Below are positions 10,217 through 19,771 of a DNA stretch of 64,000 nt, one piece after another. Where the stretch lies: positions 1,302,001 to 1,366,000 of the forward strand of contig NZ_CP038498.1 of NCBI RefSeq assembly GCF_012427845.1, read 5' to 3'. The stretch's first letter is position 1, and each line of letters opens with the position of its first letter. A model generated the notes under the pieces. It saw nothing but the letters and a program-made list of their open reading frames with translations, had not been told where the DNA came from and did no database searches. The position numbers and the translations under genes are program-made. The stretch comes from Pectobacterium punjabense (lineage in GTDB: Bacteria > Pseudomonadota > Gammaproteobacteria > Enterobacterales > Enterobacteriaceae).

Positions 10217-12598
10217 ATGAACCCTGAGCGTTCCGAACGCATAGAAATCCCCGTATTGCCCTTGCGCGATGTGGTGGTTTATCCGCACATGGTCATTCCG
10301 TTGTTTGTTGGTCGGGAGAAATCGATTCGGTGCCTTGAAGCCGCAATGGATCATGACAAGAAGATCATGCTGGTGGCACAGAAAGAAGCTTCAACGGATG
10401 AGCCAAGTATTAACGATCTTTTCTCGGTAGGGACGGTAGCCTCAATTCTTCAAATGCTGAAACTGCCTGACGGTACGGTAAAAGTACTGGTCGAGGGGTT
10501 ACAGCGTGCGCGTATTACCACGCTCTCTGATAGCGGTGAGCACTTCGCGGCACACGCCGAATATCTTGATTCCCCGGCGATTGACGAGCGCGAGCAGGAA
10601 GTTCTTATGCGTACGGCGATCAATCAGTTTGAGGGATATATCAAACTGAATAAGAAGATCCCGCCGGAAGTGCTGACATCGCTGAACAGCATTGATGATG
10701 CTGCGCGTCTAGCCGATACCATTGCTGCGCACATGCCACTGAAATTGGCTGATAAACAGTCTGTACTTGAAATATTCGATATTACTGAACGTTTGGAGTA
10801 CCTGATGGCGATGATGGAATCTGAAATCGACCTGTTGCAGGTAGAAAAACGAATCCGCGGTCGTGTTAAGAAGCAAATGGAAAAAAGCCAGCGTGAGTAC
10901 TATCTGAATGAGCAAATGAAAGCCATTCAGAAAGAGCTGGGCGAGATGGACGACGCACCGGATGAACACGAAGCGTTAAAGCGTAAGATTGAAGCGGCAA
11001 AAATGCCGAAAGACGCGCGTGAAAAAGCCGAAGCTGAATTGCAAAAGCTGAAGATGATGTCGCCAATGTCTGCGGAAGCGACAGTGGTGCGTAGCTATAT
11101 CGACTGGATGGTGCAGGTGCCATGGAATGCGCGCAGCAAAGTGAAGAAAGATTTGCTGAAAGCGCAGGAAATGCTGGATACCGATCATTATGGTCTGGAT
11201 CGCGTCAAAGAACGTATTCTTGAATATCTCGCAGTACAGAGTCGCGTCAGCAAAATCAGAGGTCCAATTCTCTGCCTTGTAGGGCCTCCTGGCGTGGGTA
11301 AAACGTCGCTTGGTCAGTCTATTGCTAAAGCGACCGGGCGTCAGTATGTGCGTATGGCGTTGGGTGGCGTGCGTGACGAAGCGGAAATCCGTGGGCACCG
11401 TCGTACCTATATCGGTTCAATGCCGGGCAAACTGATCCAGAAGATGGCGAAAGTCGGTGTAAAAAACCCGCTGTTCCTGTTGGATGAGATCGACAAGATG
11501 TCTTCCGACATGCGTGGCGATCCGGCTTCTGCCTTGCTGGAAGTACTCGATCCTGAGCAAAACGTGGCGTTTAACGATCACTATCTGGAAGTCGATTACG
11601 ATCTGTCCGATGTGATGTTTGTTGCCACGTCTAACTCCATGAACATCCCAGCACCGTTGCTTGACCGTATGGAAGTTATTCGTCTTTCCGGCTATACCGA
11701 AGATGAAAAACTGAATATCGCCAAACAGCATTTACTGCCGAAACAAATTGAGCGTAATGCACTGAAAAATGGCGAGTTGTCGGTAGAGGACAGTGCGATT
11801 GTTGGTATTATCCGTTATTACACACGTGAAGCTGGCGTGCGTAGTCTGGAGCGTGAAATCTCCAAACTGTGCCGCAAAGCAGTGAAAACGCTGCTGATGG
11901 ATAAATCAACTAAACACATCCAGATTTCGGGCGATAACCTTAAGGATTTCCTTGGGGTACAGCGCTTTGACTATGGGCGTGCGGACGATGAAAACCGCGT
12001 AGGGCAGGTGACTGGTCTGGCTTGGACAGAAGTGGGTGGCGATCTGTTGACGATTGAAACCGCCTGTGTCCCTGGCAAGGGCAAGCTGACCTATACTGGA
12101 TCGTTGGGTGAGGTAATGCAGGAGTCGATTCAGGCTGCGCTTACCGTGGTTCGTGCCCGTGCGGAAAAATTAGGCATCAACGCTGATTTTTATGAGAAAC
12201 GTGATATTCACGTTCACGTTCCTGAAGGTGCGACGCCGAAAGATGGGCCAAGTGCGGGTATTGCTATGTGTACTGCGTTGGTTTCTTGTCTGACAGGGAA
12301 CCCGGTACGTGCTGACGTGGCAATGACGGGTGAGATTACTCTGCGTGGTCTGGTGTTGCCGATCGGTGGTCTGAAAGAGAAATTGCTGGCTGCACACCGC
12401 GGTGGAATCAAGACGGTATTGATCCCAGATGATAACAAACGCGATCTGGAAGATATTCCGCAGAACGTGATTGCCGATCTGGAGATTCATCCGGTGAAAC
12501 GTATTGAGGAAGTGTTGGCGTTAGCGTTGCTGAATGCGCCTTCTGGCATCCAGGTGGTCTCGACCCCTAAAGCCAGAACCAAGGCCAAGGCAAAATAG
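10217..12598 (+). CDS. lon: ATP-dependent protease Lon
   Basis: Cytosolic AAA+ serine protease that degrades misfolded proteins and regulators. It has 793 residues (E. coli 784); the extra length is in the basic C-terminal tail ending KARTKAKAK. The N-terminal substrate-binding domain begins [14 protein letters not shown], a coiled-coil region spans about 200-280, Walker A is GPPGVGKT (356-363), and the peptidase Ser is in KDGPSAG near residue 679 with its Lys partner in [10 protein letters not shown]. It is preceded by its own heat-shock promoter. In soft-rot bacteria Lon loss affects motility and virulence regulators; that is family knowledge. Confidence 0.98.
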   Translation: MNPERSERIEIPVLPLRDVVVYPHMVIPLFVGREKSIRCLEAAMDHDKKIMLVAQKEASTDEPSINDLFSVGTVASILQMLKLPDGTVKVLVEGLQRARITTLSDSGEHFAAHAEYLDSPAIDEREQEVLMRTAINQFEGYIKLNKKIPPEVLTSLNSIDDAARLADTIAAHMPLKLADKQSVLEIFDITERLEYLMAMMESEIDLLQVEKRIRGRVKKQMEKSQREYYLNEQMKAIQKELGEMDDAPDEHEALKRKIEAAKMPKDAREKAEAELQKLKMMSPMSAEATVVRSYIDWMVQVPWNARSKVKKDLLKAQEMLDTDHYGLDRVKERILEYLAVQSRVSKIRGPILCLVGPPGVGKTSLGQSIAKATGRQYVRMALGGVRDEAEIRGHRRTYIGSMPGKLIQKMAKVGVKNPLFLLDEIDKMSSDMRGDPASALLEVLDPEQNVAFNDHYLEVDYDLSDVMFVATSNSMNIPAPLLDRMEVIRLSGYTEDEKLNIAKQHLLPKQIERNALKNGELSVEDSAIVGIIRYYTREAGVRSLEREISKLCRKAVKTLLMDKSTKHIQISGDNLKDFLGVQRFDYGRADDENRVGQVTGLAWTEVGGDLLTIETACVPGKGKLTYTGSLGEVMQESIQAALTVVRARAEKLGINADFYEKRDIHVHVPEGATPKDGPSAGIAMCTALVSCLTGNPVRADVAMTGEITLRGLVLPIGGLKEKLLAAHRGGIKTVLIPDDNKRDLEDIPQNVIADLEIHPVKRIEEVLALALLNAPSGIQVVSTPKARTKAKAK

Positions 12599-12631
12599 TG
12601 ACCTGTCGCAAAAACCCTTGAGAAAATCAGG

Positions 12632-12667
12632 GCTGGTGAGTGAAATCGTGCTTGCCAGCTTTTTTTT
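12632..12667 (+). terminator. Rho-independent terminator after lon
   Basis: GCTGGTGAG and CTTGCCAGC pair (with G-U pairs) around an A-rich loop, followed by eight T residues. Confidence 0.75.
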
Positions 12668-12795
12668 GTACCGCTAAGTTAGAGCACTGTTAGTTTTAGC
12701 CGTAACTGGCTAAGCATGACAGAATTGATAATAAGTTACGTGTCGCGTCTTGGGACATCGAAGCGCGATAAGAGAATTCCAGAGGGGATGACAGA

Positions 12796-13068
12796 GTGAA
12801 CAAGTCACAATTGATCGACAAAATTGCCGCAGATGCTGATATTTCCAAAGCGGCAGCAGGGCGTGTGTTAGATGCAATTATTGGTTCCGTTACCGAATCC
12901 CTGAAAGAAGGGGATGATGTTGCTTTGGTTGGCTTTGGTACTTTCTCCGTACGTGAACGTGCTGCTCGTACCGGCCGTAACCCGCAAACTGGTAAGGAAA
13001 TCAGTATCCCTGCGGCAAAAGTACCAGGATTCCGTGCTGGTAAAACGCTGAAAGACGCCGTTAACTGA
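12796..13068 (+). CDS. hupB: DNA-binding protein HU-beta
   Basis: Nucleoid protein of the HU/IHF family, 90 residues, which bends and compacts DNA as a homodimer or with HU-alpha. The N-terminal dimerisation helices ([20 protein letters not shown]) and the DNA-binding beta-arm signature [21 protein letters not shown] are intact. The start is a GTG (preceded by GAGGGG about 9 bases upstream), as also seen in some relatives. It stands alone between lon and ppiD, with terminators on both sides. Confidence 0.97.
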   Translation: MNKSQLIDKIAADADISKAAAGRVLDAIIGSVTESLKEGDDVALVGFGTFSVRERAARTGRNPQTGKEISIPAAKVPGFRAGKTLKDAVN

Positions 13069-13150
13069 TTATTACGTCACAGGTTTGGCTGATAACCACT
13101 TTGGGCGCCAAACAATACCTGACGCAATGATATTGGTAAGGTAAGATACG

Positions 13151-13182
13151 AGGCGCATCATTTTGTGATGTGCCTTTTATTT
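13151..13182 (+). terminator. Rho-independent terminator after hupB
   Basis: AGGCGCATCA (13151-13160) pairs with TGATGTGCCT (13166-13175), followed by TTTTATTTAT. Confidence 0.85.
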
Positions 13183-13192
13183 ATATAGAACC

Positions 13193-13390
13193 ATACCCTA
13201 AATAATTCGAGTTGCGTGAAGGCGGCAAAAGAGGGAGTTCCGATGAGCTTACTCCGGTAAGTGATTCAGGCGGCTGGTAAATCTGCCAGAAGCAGATTTG
13301 AACGCTGTTTGCAGCGGCTCCTGCGCGGCGAGGTACACGGATGTGTACCGAGTAACGCAGCTAATGCACATGCAGTTTGAAGTATGTAAG
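13193..13390 (+). repeat. ERIC element with internal insertion (ERIC-A)
   Basis: Plus-oriented enterobacterial repetitive intergenic consensus element. The left end is ATACCCTAAATAATTCGAG, the core is GATGAGCTTACTCCGGTAAGTGATTC and the right end is CACATGCAGTTTGAAGTATG. At about 198 bp it is longer than the canonical 127 bp because a palindrome-rich module (GAACGCTGTTTGCAGCGG, then GTACACGGATGTGTAC) sits between core and right end. It fills most of the hupB-ppiD gap. Confidence 0.85.
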
Positions 13391-13485
13391 TGCGCCCTAG
13401 CCTTGTATTGGGCTTATAGCAAGGATGCATGGCTCCGGCCAGCGCAGGGAGTTTTATTCATTCTACAGCGGAGTGTTGTCACATT

Positions 13486-15366
13486 ATGATGGACAATTTA
13501 CGTACGGCCGCGAATAACGTCGTGCTCAAAATTATTCTTGCTTTGATCATCGCATCATTCGTTTTAACTGGCGTTGGTGATTATCTTATTGGTGGTTCAG
13601 GAGATTACGCTGCAAAGGTGAACGGGCAGGAAATTACCCGTGGACAGCTTGAGCAAGCGGTACAAAACGAACGCAGTCGTCAGCAGGAAACCTTGGGTGA
13701 GAATTTCTCTATCCTGGCGAGTAATGACGGCTACATGCAGCAATTGCGTAAGCAGGCACTCTCCCAACTCATTGATGAAACCTTGCTGGATCAGTATGCC
13801 AACAAGCTAGGACTGAACATCAGTGATGAGCAAATCAGACAGGCAATCTTTGACGTTCCCGCGTTTCAGACAAACAACCGTTTTGATAACGAAAAATATC
13901 TGGATCAGGTTCGTCGCCTTGGCGTAACGCCGGATATGTATGCTCAGATGCTGCGTAAGCAATTGACTTCACAACAGTTGATTCGTGGCTTTGGCAATAC
14001 AGCATTCCTGCTGCCGCAGGAGATTGATAATCTGGTGAAACTGGCTGCACAAGATCGCGTTGTTCGTGTGGCAACCATTGATGTCGCTGCCAAGGCGAAA
14101 GCTCAAGCGGTGGCTGATGATGAAGTCCTGAGCTATTACGATCAAAACAAAGGGCGTTTCATCGCACCAGAAGAATTCAAGGTCAGCTATATCGCACTGG
14201 ATGCTGCAAGCATCATGGACAGTGTGAAAGTGGATGATAAAGCCATCAATGATTTCTACGAACAGAACAAGAACGACTATTCCCAACCTGAACGCAAGAA
14301 ATTCAGCGTCATTCAGGTGAAGAATGAGGCCGACGCCACGTCTGTTTTGGATGCGCTGAAGCAAGGTGGTGATTTCGCTACGCTGGCTAAAGAGAAATCA
14401 ACTGACATCATCTCACGTCGTAACGGTGGCGATCTGGGGTGGATGGACGAAAGCAGCATGATTGATGAGCTTAAGCAGGCAAAACTGACGGAGAAAGGTC
14501 AGGTTTCCGCAGCGATTAAATCCTCTGTTGGCTATCTTATCGTGCGTTTGGATGATGTTCAGCCGCAGCAGGTCAAGCCGCTGAGCGAAGTGCGTGCTGA
14601 AATTGCTGAGAAAGTGAAGCATGATAAAGCGCAGGATGGCTACTATGCGTTGCAACAAAAAGTCAGCGAAGCGGCTAGCAATGACAACGAATCTCTGGCT
14701 TCAGCAGAAGAAGCTGCCGGTGTGAAAGCAACGCAGACCGATTGGTTTACGCGTGAGCAGGTTCCCGCCGCGTTGAACTTCCAGCCAGTAACGCAGGCTA
14801 TTTTTAGCGGTGCACTGCTGGGGGAAAACGGTTCTGCGGGCAATAACTCCGATGTGATTAACGTTGACGGTGACCGTGCTTTCGTTCTGCGTATCACTGA
14901 GCACAAGCCCGAAAGTACTCGCCCTCTGGATCAGGTTCGCACCGAGATCGTAGAGACGCTGAAACGTCAGAAAGCTGAACAGCAGGCTCGCGTAGACGCT
15001 GAAAAAATTCTGGCTGAACTGAAGCAAGGTAAGGACGATGCACTTAAAGCTGCTGGATTAAGCTTTGGTGAGGCAAAAACGCTGTCATCTATCTCTCAGG
15101 GCGATGCAACGGCCGAGACCATTTTTGCTATGCCGCATCCAGAGAAAGATAAACCTTCTTATGCGATTACTCAGGATCAGGCCGGGAACGTTGTGTTGGC
15201 TGCGCTGGATAGTGTGACGCCACATCAGCTAAATGAAGAGCAGAAAACACAGTTTGCCAGCCAGGTTCAGCAAGGTTCTCTGGGCGCGCTGTTCGATTCT
15301 CTGTTGTCCAGCTTGCGTAGCGAAGCAAAAATCAAGATGGGCAATGCGGCGCAGGAACAGCAATAA
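13486..15366 (+). CDS. ppiD: Peptidyl-prolyl cis-trans isomerase D (periplasmic chaperone)
   Basis: Inner-membrane-anchored periplasmic folding factor that acts near the Sec translocon. It has 626 residues (E. coli 623). The start is the ATG at 13486 (MMDNLRTAANNVV), which matches the family; a longer frame upstream runs back into the ERIC repeat and is not credible. A single N-terminal membrane helix spans about 16-36. The SurA-like N-domain follows, then one parvulin domain (about 265-355, with GGDLGWMDESSM). E. coli PpiD lacks strong isomerase activity; the same may hold here. Confidence 0.96.
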   Translation: MMDNLRTAANNVVLKIILALIIASFVLTGVGDYLIGGSGDYAAKVNGQEITRGQLEQAVQNERSRQQETLGENFSILASNDGYMQQLRKQALSQLIDETLLDQYANKLGLNISDEQIRQAIFDVPAFQTNNRFDNEKYLDQVRRLGVTPDMYAQMLRKQLTSQQLIRGFGNTAFLLPQEIDNLVKLAAQDRVVRVATIDVAAKAKAQAVADDEVLSYYDQNKGRFIAPEEFKVSYIALDAASIMDSVKVDDKAINDFYEQNKNDYSQPERKKFSVIQVKNEADATSVLDALKQGGDFATLAKEKSTDIISRRNGGDLGWMDESSMIDELKQAKLTEKGQVSAAIKSSVGYLIVRLDDVQPQQVKPLSEVRAEIAEKVKHDKAQDGYYALQQKVSEAASNDNESLASAEEAAGVKATQTDWFTREQVPAALNFQPVTQAIFSGALLGENGSAGNNSDVINVDGDRAFVLRITEHKPESTRPLDQVRTEIVETLKRQKAEQQARVDAEKILAELKQGKDDALKAAGLSFGEAKTLSSISQGDATAETIFAMPHPEKDKPSYAITQDQAGNVVLAALDSVTPHQLNEEQKTQFASQVQQGSLGALFDSLLSSLRSEAKIKMGNAAQEQQ

Positions 15367-15400
15367 GCTCCGCAAAAATTTGCAAATCGTTGCAACAACC

Positions 15401-15423
15401 AAAGGCCGCTTTCGCGGCCTTTT
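15401..15423 (+). terminator. Rho-independent terminator after ppiD
   Basis: AAAGGCCGC and GCGGCCTTT form a perfect 9-bp stem with a TTTC loop, ending in T residues. Confidence 0.85.
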
Positions 15424-15504
15424 CCACATTTAAATTCTGCTGTTTGCGGTGTTGATAGGTCTGCGGCAAGGTAGCCGTGCTGTCACACACATGGAGGAAA
15501 CAGC

Positions 15505-15870
15505 ATGAAAAAATCAGGAATAAAAGCACTGTGTTTGATAATTGGTATGAGTTTGTCTGGGCTGCCATTACTGGGGCAGGCAGCACCTAAAGTCGCTGAC
15601 AGTACGGCGACGGCGGTGAAGTCTGCGCCAGCAGATCAGAAAGCGGAAAAAGCAACGCTTCCTGATGGTGATGAGGATAAGGTAAGCATTAACACGGCGG
15701 GGGCGGCTGAGTTAGCTGAAATCATGAACGGTGTCGGTCTTAAAAAGGCGGAGGCGATCGTTAGCTATCGTGAACAAAATGGTCCTTTTACCCAGATCGA
15801 TCAATTAACTGAGGTCCCAGGCATTGGGGCTGCATTAGTTGAACGTAATCTCTCTCGTTTAAAATTGTGA
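15505..15870 (+). CDS. ybaV: Helix-hairpin-helix protein YbaV (ComEA family)
   Basis: Small exported DNA-binding-type protein, 121 residues. It has a Sec signal (MKKSGIKALCLIIGMSLSG to about AQA, residue 26), a low-complexity Ala/Lys linker, and a C-terminal ComEA-like double helix-hairpin-helix: VSINTAGAAELAEIMNGVGLKKAEAIVSYR and VPGIGAALVERN. In naturally competent bacteria ComEA binds incoming DNA in the periplasm; in enterobacteria the role is not defined. The order ppiD-ybaV-fadM matches E. coli. The ribosome site is GGAGG. Confidence 0.9.
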   Translation: MKKSGIKALCLIIGMSLSGLPLLGQAAPKVADSTATAVKSAPADQKAEKATLPDGDEDKVSINTAGAAELAEIMNGVGLKKAEAIVSYREQNGPFTQIDQLTEVPGIGAALVERNLSRLKL

Positions 15871-15975
15871 TATCAGTCGCAGCCCAGTCGAGCGTCTTCT
15901 CTGGGCTGTGAACCTCTGCTAGGCTAATTATCAGGTCATACCAGTTGTTGGTTTTGTCACAGGAGTATTACGTCT

Positions 15976-16374
15976 ATGCAGACTTTCATTACCGTTCGTG
16001 GTTATCACATTGATGTTTATCAGCACGTTAATAACGCGCGCTATTTGGAGTTTCTGGAAGAGGCGCGTTGGCAGTGGCTGGAAACGTTGCCTGCTTTTGG
16101 CTGGATGCATAGCAACAATATTGCTTTCGTCGTGGTGAACATCAATATCAACTATCGCAAACCCGCCGTTCTCGGTGATGTGCTGCGTATTGATAGTGAG
16201 CTGCTGCAGATAAATACGAAAAGTGGGGTGATCAGTCAGAAGATAGCCCGAGTGTCTGATGACAGTGATGTGGCGGATGCCACGCTAACGTTTGTCTGCA
16301 TCGATTTATTGACGCAAAAAGCACTGCCGCTGGAGGGAGAACTGCTGGAACACCTAAACGAGATTTGCCGTTAA
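15976..16374 (+). CDS. fadM: Long-chain acyl-CoA thioesterase FadM
   Basis: Hot-dog-fold thioesterase, 132 residues, which hydrolyses long-chain acyl-CoA intermediates during beta-oxidation. The catalytic-Asp motif HIDVYQHVNNARYLEF lies at residues 12-27, typical of the 4-hydroxybenzoyl-CoA thioesterase class. The start follows CAGGAGTATTACGTCT. In E. coli it is repressed by FadR; no FadR site was located here. It sits between ybaV and queC as in E. coli. Confidence 0.93.
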   Translation: MQTFITVRGYHIDVYQHVNNARYLEFLEEARWQWLETLPAFGWMHSNNIAFVVVNININYRKPAVLGDVLRIDSELLQINTKSGVISQKIARVSDDSDVADATLTFVCIDLLTQKALPLEGELLEHLNEICR

Positions 16375-16383
16375 TTGAAGCAA

Positions 16384-16419
16384 CAGGCCACGGTTGTACG
16401 ACGTGGCCTGCTGTTTTTT
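16384..16419 (+). terminator. Rho-independent terminator after fadM
   Basis: CAGGCCACG (16384-16392) pairs with CGTGGCCTG (16402-16410), followed by CTGTTTTTT. It lies between convergent fadM and queC and may also serve fadM's neighbour. Confidence 0.85.
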
Positions 16420-16451
16420 GGCGTTGCGTGATGTCTCTGTGTTGTGAGGTA

Positions 16452-17147
16452 TCAGCGTAGCCCTGCTTTTTGCTTCAGTGATGCCATGACTGCCGCAGAA
16501 TCGTTTTGGTATTGTGTGAGCCCGTTTGCGCGTAAATGGCAGGCGGCACACTGGCCACATCCATCGCCCTTGATGCCGTTATAGCAGGTTAACGTGTGAT
16601 AACGTACGGTATCGAGCTGCTGGTAATAATCAGCCAGTGCCCAAGTCTCAGCCTTATTGAGCCACATCAGCGGCGTTTCAAAACGGATATCGCGAGCAAT
16701 ACCTAAAACGATGGCCTGATTCAATGACTTGACGAATTCGTCGCGACAGTCTGGGTAGCCGGAAAAATCGGTCTCACACACGCCAGTAATGACGGCTTCG
16801 GCACCAACCTGGTAGGCGTAGATGGAGGCGAGTGTCAGGAAGAGAATGTTTCTTCCTGGAACGAAGGTGTTGGGGATGCCTTGCGCATTGGCATCGTAAT
16901 CAGGAACCGGGATGCTGTCGCGCGTCAGGCTGCTGGTGGCGAGTTCATTCAGTAAGCCCACGTCCAGAACCTTATGTGCCGTTGCACCCAGTTTCAGGCT
17001 GAGTTCCCGAGCGACATCAATTTCGGCGCGGTGGCGTTGACCATAATCGAAGGTGATGCAGTGGACATCATCATAATGTTGCAGAGCTTGGATCAGGCAA
17101 GTTGTGGAATCTTGTCCACCGCTAAAAACGACAACCGCACGCTTCAT
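16452..17147 (-). CDS. queC: 7-cyano-7-deazaguanine synthase QueC
   Basis: ATP-dependent enzyme that converts 7-carboxy-7-deazaguanine to preQ0 in queuosine biosynthesis. It has 231 residues. The PP-loop SGGQDS is at residues 9-14, and the C-terminal zinc site is Cys188, Cys197, Cys200 and Cys203 ([10 protein letters not shown]). It is convergent with fadM. The E. coli queC neighbours ybaE and cof are missing; a different gene pair lies upstream here. Confidence 0.96.
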   Translation of the reverse strand: MKRAVVVFSGGQDSTTCLIQALQHYDDVHCITFDYGQRHRAEIDVARELSLKLGATAHKVLDVGLLNELATSSLTRDSIPVPDYDANAQGIPNTFVPGRNILFLTLASIYAYQVGAEAVITGVCETDFSGYPDCRDEFVKSLNQAIVLGIARDIRFETPLMWLNKAETWALADYYQQLDTVRYHTLTCYNGIKGDGCGQCAACHLRANGLTQYQNDSAAVMASLKQKAGLR

Positions 17148-17249
17148 TCTTCATTCACCTTAACGCGACGTTAACCGCAATACGTTTGTAATGCACTGCG
17201 GTACAAAGTCGCTATGTTACCTGAAACCAGGTTACCTGAAAAATGGCCT

Positions 17250-17280
17250 GTATTCAGCGCTGCGGCTGCGCGCCGAATAC
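17250..17280 (-). terminator. Hairpin after the PLP enzyme gene
   Basis: GTATTC and GAATAC with inner GCGC/GCGC pairs flank a GC-rich centre just after the 17288 stop on the minus strand. There is a short T run further on (CCATTTTTC). It is a plausible terminator, but imperfect. Confidence 0.45.
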
Positions 17281-17287
17281 ACAGATC

Positions 17288-18364
17288 TCACGCCGGGCTG
17301 GATTCAGACAGTAGATGAGATATCTCTGGGGTGTTTAGCGCATCAAGGTACGGGCTAATGTCGCCGATATTTTTTTCTACCCAACTGCTGTTGTAGTAGG
17401 TATCCAAATAGCGTTCTCCGCTGTCGCATAGCAAGGTCACAATCGCGCCTTTTTGACCACGGCTAGCCATCTCTTTCGCCAGTTGCAGCATACCCCAGAC
17501 GTTGGTGCCGGTAGAGGCTCCCGCTTTGCGGCCTAATACGCTTTCCAGCCAGTACAGTGTTGCGATGCTGGCAGCGTCCGGTACTTTAATCATGCTATCA
17601 ATAACGCCTGGAATGAAAGAAGGCTCGGCTCGCGGGCGGCCGATACCTTCTATCCGGCTACCGCACGGACCTGTGATGGAACGATCCCGCTGCTGGTAGC
17701 AGTCGTAGAAGACGGAGTTTTCTGGATCGACAACGACCAATTGCGTATCCAATCCCTGATAACGAATGTAGCGTCCGAGCGTTGCCGATGTGCCGCCAGT
17801 TCCTGCGCTCATCACGATGTAGTCCGGCACGGGATGCGGTTCGCGTGCCATTTGGCGGTAAATGCTGTCAGCGATATTGTTATTGCCACGCCAGTCAGTG
17901 GCGCGTTCTGCATAGGTGAACTGATCCATATAATGGCCGTTCATCTCTTGCGCTAACTGTTCAGATGCCGCATAAATTTGCCCCGCCTGTTCAACAAAAT
18001 GGCAACGTCCACCATAGAAAGCGATTTGCTCAATTTTTCTTTTTGCTGTGCAGGAGGGCATGACGGCGATAAACGGTAGGCCGAGCAAGCGTGCAAAATA
18101 CGCTTCTGATACCGCTGTGCTACCAGATGACGCTTCGATAATTGGCGTGCCTTCTTTAATCCAACCGTTGCACAGCCCGTAGAGAAACAAAGAGCGAGCC
18201 AGACGGTGCTTCAAGCTGCCGCTGGGGTGTGTGCTTTCATCTTTGAGGTAAAAATAGATACCGGGATAATCCGGCAGTGTCAGACGGATAAGATGCGTAT
18301 CCGCCGAACGCTGAAAATCTGCTTCGATGGCGCTGATGGCATTTTTAACCCAGGCATTGGTCAT
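17288..18364 (-). CDS. PLP-dependent cysteine synthase-like enzyme (possible cysteine desulfhydrase)
   Basis: Fold-type II PLP enzyme of 358 residues in the cysteine synthase / cystathionine beta-synthase superfamily. The Schiff-base lysine is Lys52 in PSGSLKHR, the substrate loop is SSGST (78-82) and the PLP-phosphate loop is GTGGTS (187-192). The overall pattern, including RIEGIGRPR and the C-terminal GERYLDTYY, resembles proteins annotated as PLP-dependent cysteine synthase family or Cds1-type L-cysteine desulfhydrases rather than CysK or CysM. The substrate is not determined by the sequence. It lies near decR, whose E. coli homologue senses cysteine and activates a cysteine-detoxifying enzyme, so breakdown of excess cysteine is a reasonable inference. 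Confidence 0.82.
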   Translation of the reverse strand: MTNAWVKNAISAIEADFQRSADTHLIRLTLPDYPGIYFYLKDESTHPSGSLKHRLARSLFLYGLCNGWIKEGTPIIEASSGSTAVSEAYFARLLGLPFIAVMPSCTAKRKIEQIAFYGGRCHFVEQAGQIYAASEQLAQEMNGHYMDQFTYAERATDWRGNNNIADSIYRQMAREPHPVPDYIVMSAGTGGTSATLGRYIRYQGLDTQLVVVDPENSVFYDCYQQRDRSITGPCGSRIEGIGRPRAEPSFIPGVIDSMIKVPDAASIATLYWLESVLGRKAGASTGTNVWGMLQLAKEMASRGQKGAIVTLLCDSGERYLDTYYNSSWVEKNIGDISPYLDALNTPEISHLLSESSPA

Positions 18365-18519
18365 GATGAAAACTCGGTTAGATAACTATGTGAATAGATT
18401 AACGAGTTTTCAGGATAAAAAAATTATCTTTTTATCTCTTCATGGCCAATTTTATAGAAAAATTAACTCCTTCAATTTATTTTTGGGGTTTATTTTTCTA
18501 TTAAAATACGATGACATCG

Positions 18520-18966
18520 TTACCCAAAAATCATAGCAATCGCAGCGGCTATTACTACGAGAGCCATTAAAGTAAATGCCATATTGATGGCACTAATAAT
18601 GAAAGGGAATGCGATTACTGCGATGCCGAGCATTGCCGCGCTGATGCAAGGTCTGGCAGATTCGCGGCGAGAGAAGCCGAAAATAGCGAAAATAATCGCG
18701 AGACAGCCTAATGCTGATGTTGCAGCAATAACGAGTCGTCGTTCATTAAAGGATGACTCAGGTTGTTGTGTCGGGGGGGCTTTCCCCATCAGCCTGTTTA
18801 GGGTTGTGTCTCGGATAGAAACAATTTTCTCTGCGATTTGTTCTTCAATGGTGACGTCGGGCGTCGATGGCCCTGCCCAAAAGTAGGAAACGGCAATAAG
18901 CAGTGCCAATGCACCAAGTACCATCCCAATCGTGCTGAATTTACTCTTTTTATCTGTTGTCATCAT
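18520..18966 (-). CDS. Small inner-membrane protein of unknown function
   Basis: I do not recognise this 148-residue protein. The chosen start is the ATG at 18966 (MMTTDKKSKF), which follows AGGAGT at 7-base spacing; the frame opens further upstream without a better ribosome site. There is one membrane helix at about 12-30, a hydrophilic segment (about 35-75, with PPTQQPESSFNERR), and three further hydrophobic stretches up to the C-terminus, so about four helices. It lies between decR (divergent) and the PLP enzyme (same strand, 155 bp downstream). Function in cysteine or sulfide handling would be guesswork. Confidence 0.7.
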   Translation of the reverse strand: MMTTDKKSKFSTIGMVLGALALLIAVSYFWAGPSTPDVTIEEQIAEKIVSIRDTTLNRLMGKAPPTQQPESSFNERRLVIAATSALGCLAIIFAIFGFSRRESARPCISAAMLGIAVIAFPFIISAINMAFTLMALVVIAAAIAMIFG

Positions 18967-19232
18967 TTTCGCCACTCCTGATTGGCATAAAATACGCTGT
19001 TGGTCGATATCGCCACAAATCGTAGAACTCAACCAGCCTGTTTATCGTATCACTCTCTGTAAAAGGTAATGAATTCCCATATTATACAGTTCGTTATGTT
19101 TTTTCATTATCGAATGGTGATGTGGTTTTCTGACGTTGTCAGCGAGTGTTGAAGCCAATTTGGGGCGGAAAGAACATTGCTTTTCTCTCCCAATGGCGGA
19201 AAGTAGAGAAAAGTTTTCTATGGAGTGGCCTT

Positions 19233-19694
19233 ATGTTGGATAAAATTGATCGCACATTGCTGAATATGCTGCAACAGGATTGTACGCTCTCGCTACAGAC
19301 GCTGGCCGATGCGGTCAATTTGACATCCACACCGTGCTGGAAACGTCTAAAGCGTTTGGAAGAAGAGGGGATAATCAGAGCGCGAGTGGCACTACTAGAT
19401 AATGAACGTTTGGGTTTAGGGTTGACGGCGTTTGTCTTATTAAAGACGCAACAGCACAATCGGGACTGGTATCAGACCTTTACTCGCGTGGTGTCCGACA
19501 TGCCGGAGGTACTGGCTTTCTATCGTATGGCTGGCGAATACGATTACCTGATGCAGGTTCAGGTCGCTGATATGAAAAGCTATGATGATTTCTATAAGCG
19601 GTTAGTGAATGGCATTCCCGGGCTAGTCGATGTAACATCTAGCTTTGCTATGGAACGAATCAAACATACCACGGCATTGCCCTTATCCCTGTGA
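19233..19694 (+). CDS. decR: Lrp/AsnC-family regulator DecR (YbaO)
   Basis: Transcription factor of 153 residues, nearly the E. coli length. The start at 19233 ([13 protein letters not shown]) follows TGGAGT; the frame is open upstream but the family starts here. The N-terminal winged HTH is [29 protein letters not shown] and the C-terminal RAM ligand domain ends [19 protein letters not shown]. coli DecR responds to cysteine and activates cysteine detoxification genes. It is divergent from the membrane-protein gene and followed by mdlAB. Confidence 0.92.
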   Translation: MLDKIDRTLLNMLQQDCTLSLQTLADAVNLTSTPCWKRLKRLEEEGIIRARVALLDNERLGLGLTAFVLLKTQQHNRDWYQTFTRVVSDMPEVLAFYRMAGEYDYLMQVQVADMKSYDDFYKRLVNGIPGLVDVTSSFAMERIKHTTALPLSL

Positions 19695-19771
19695 TCTATC
19701 GTTCATCCGTCTTTTAATAATCATTTTTCTGAGTCTGTCATGACCCGTCTGACTATTGGAACGAAAACCGC

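Noticed and set aside
13298..13489. A 63-codon plus-strand frame between hupB and ppiD.
   Set aside because: It is mostly ERIC repeat sequence and overlaps the ppiD start.
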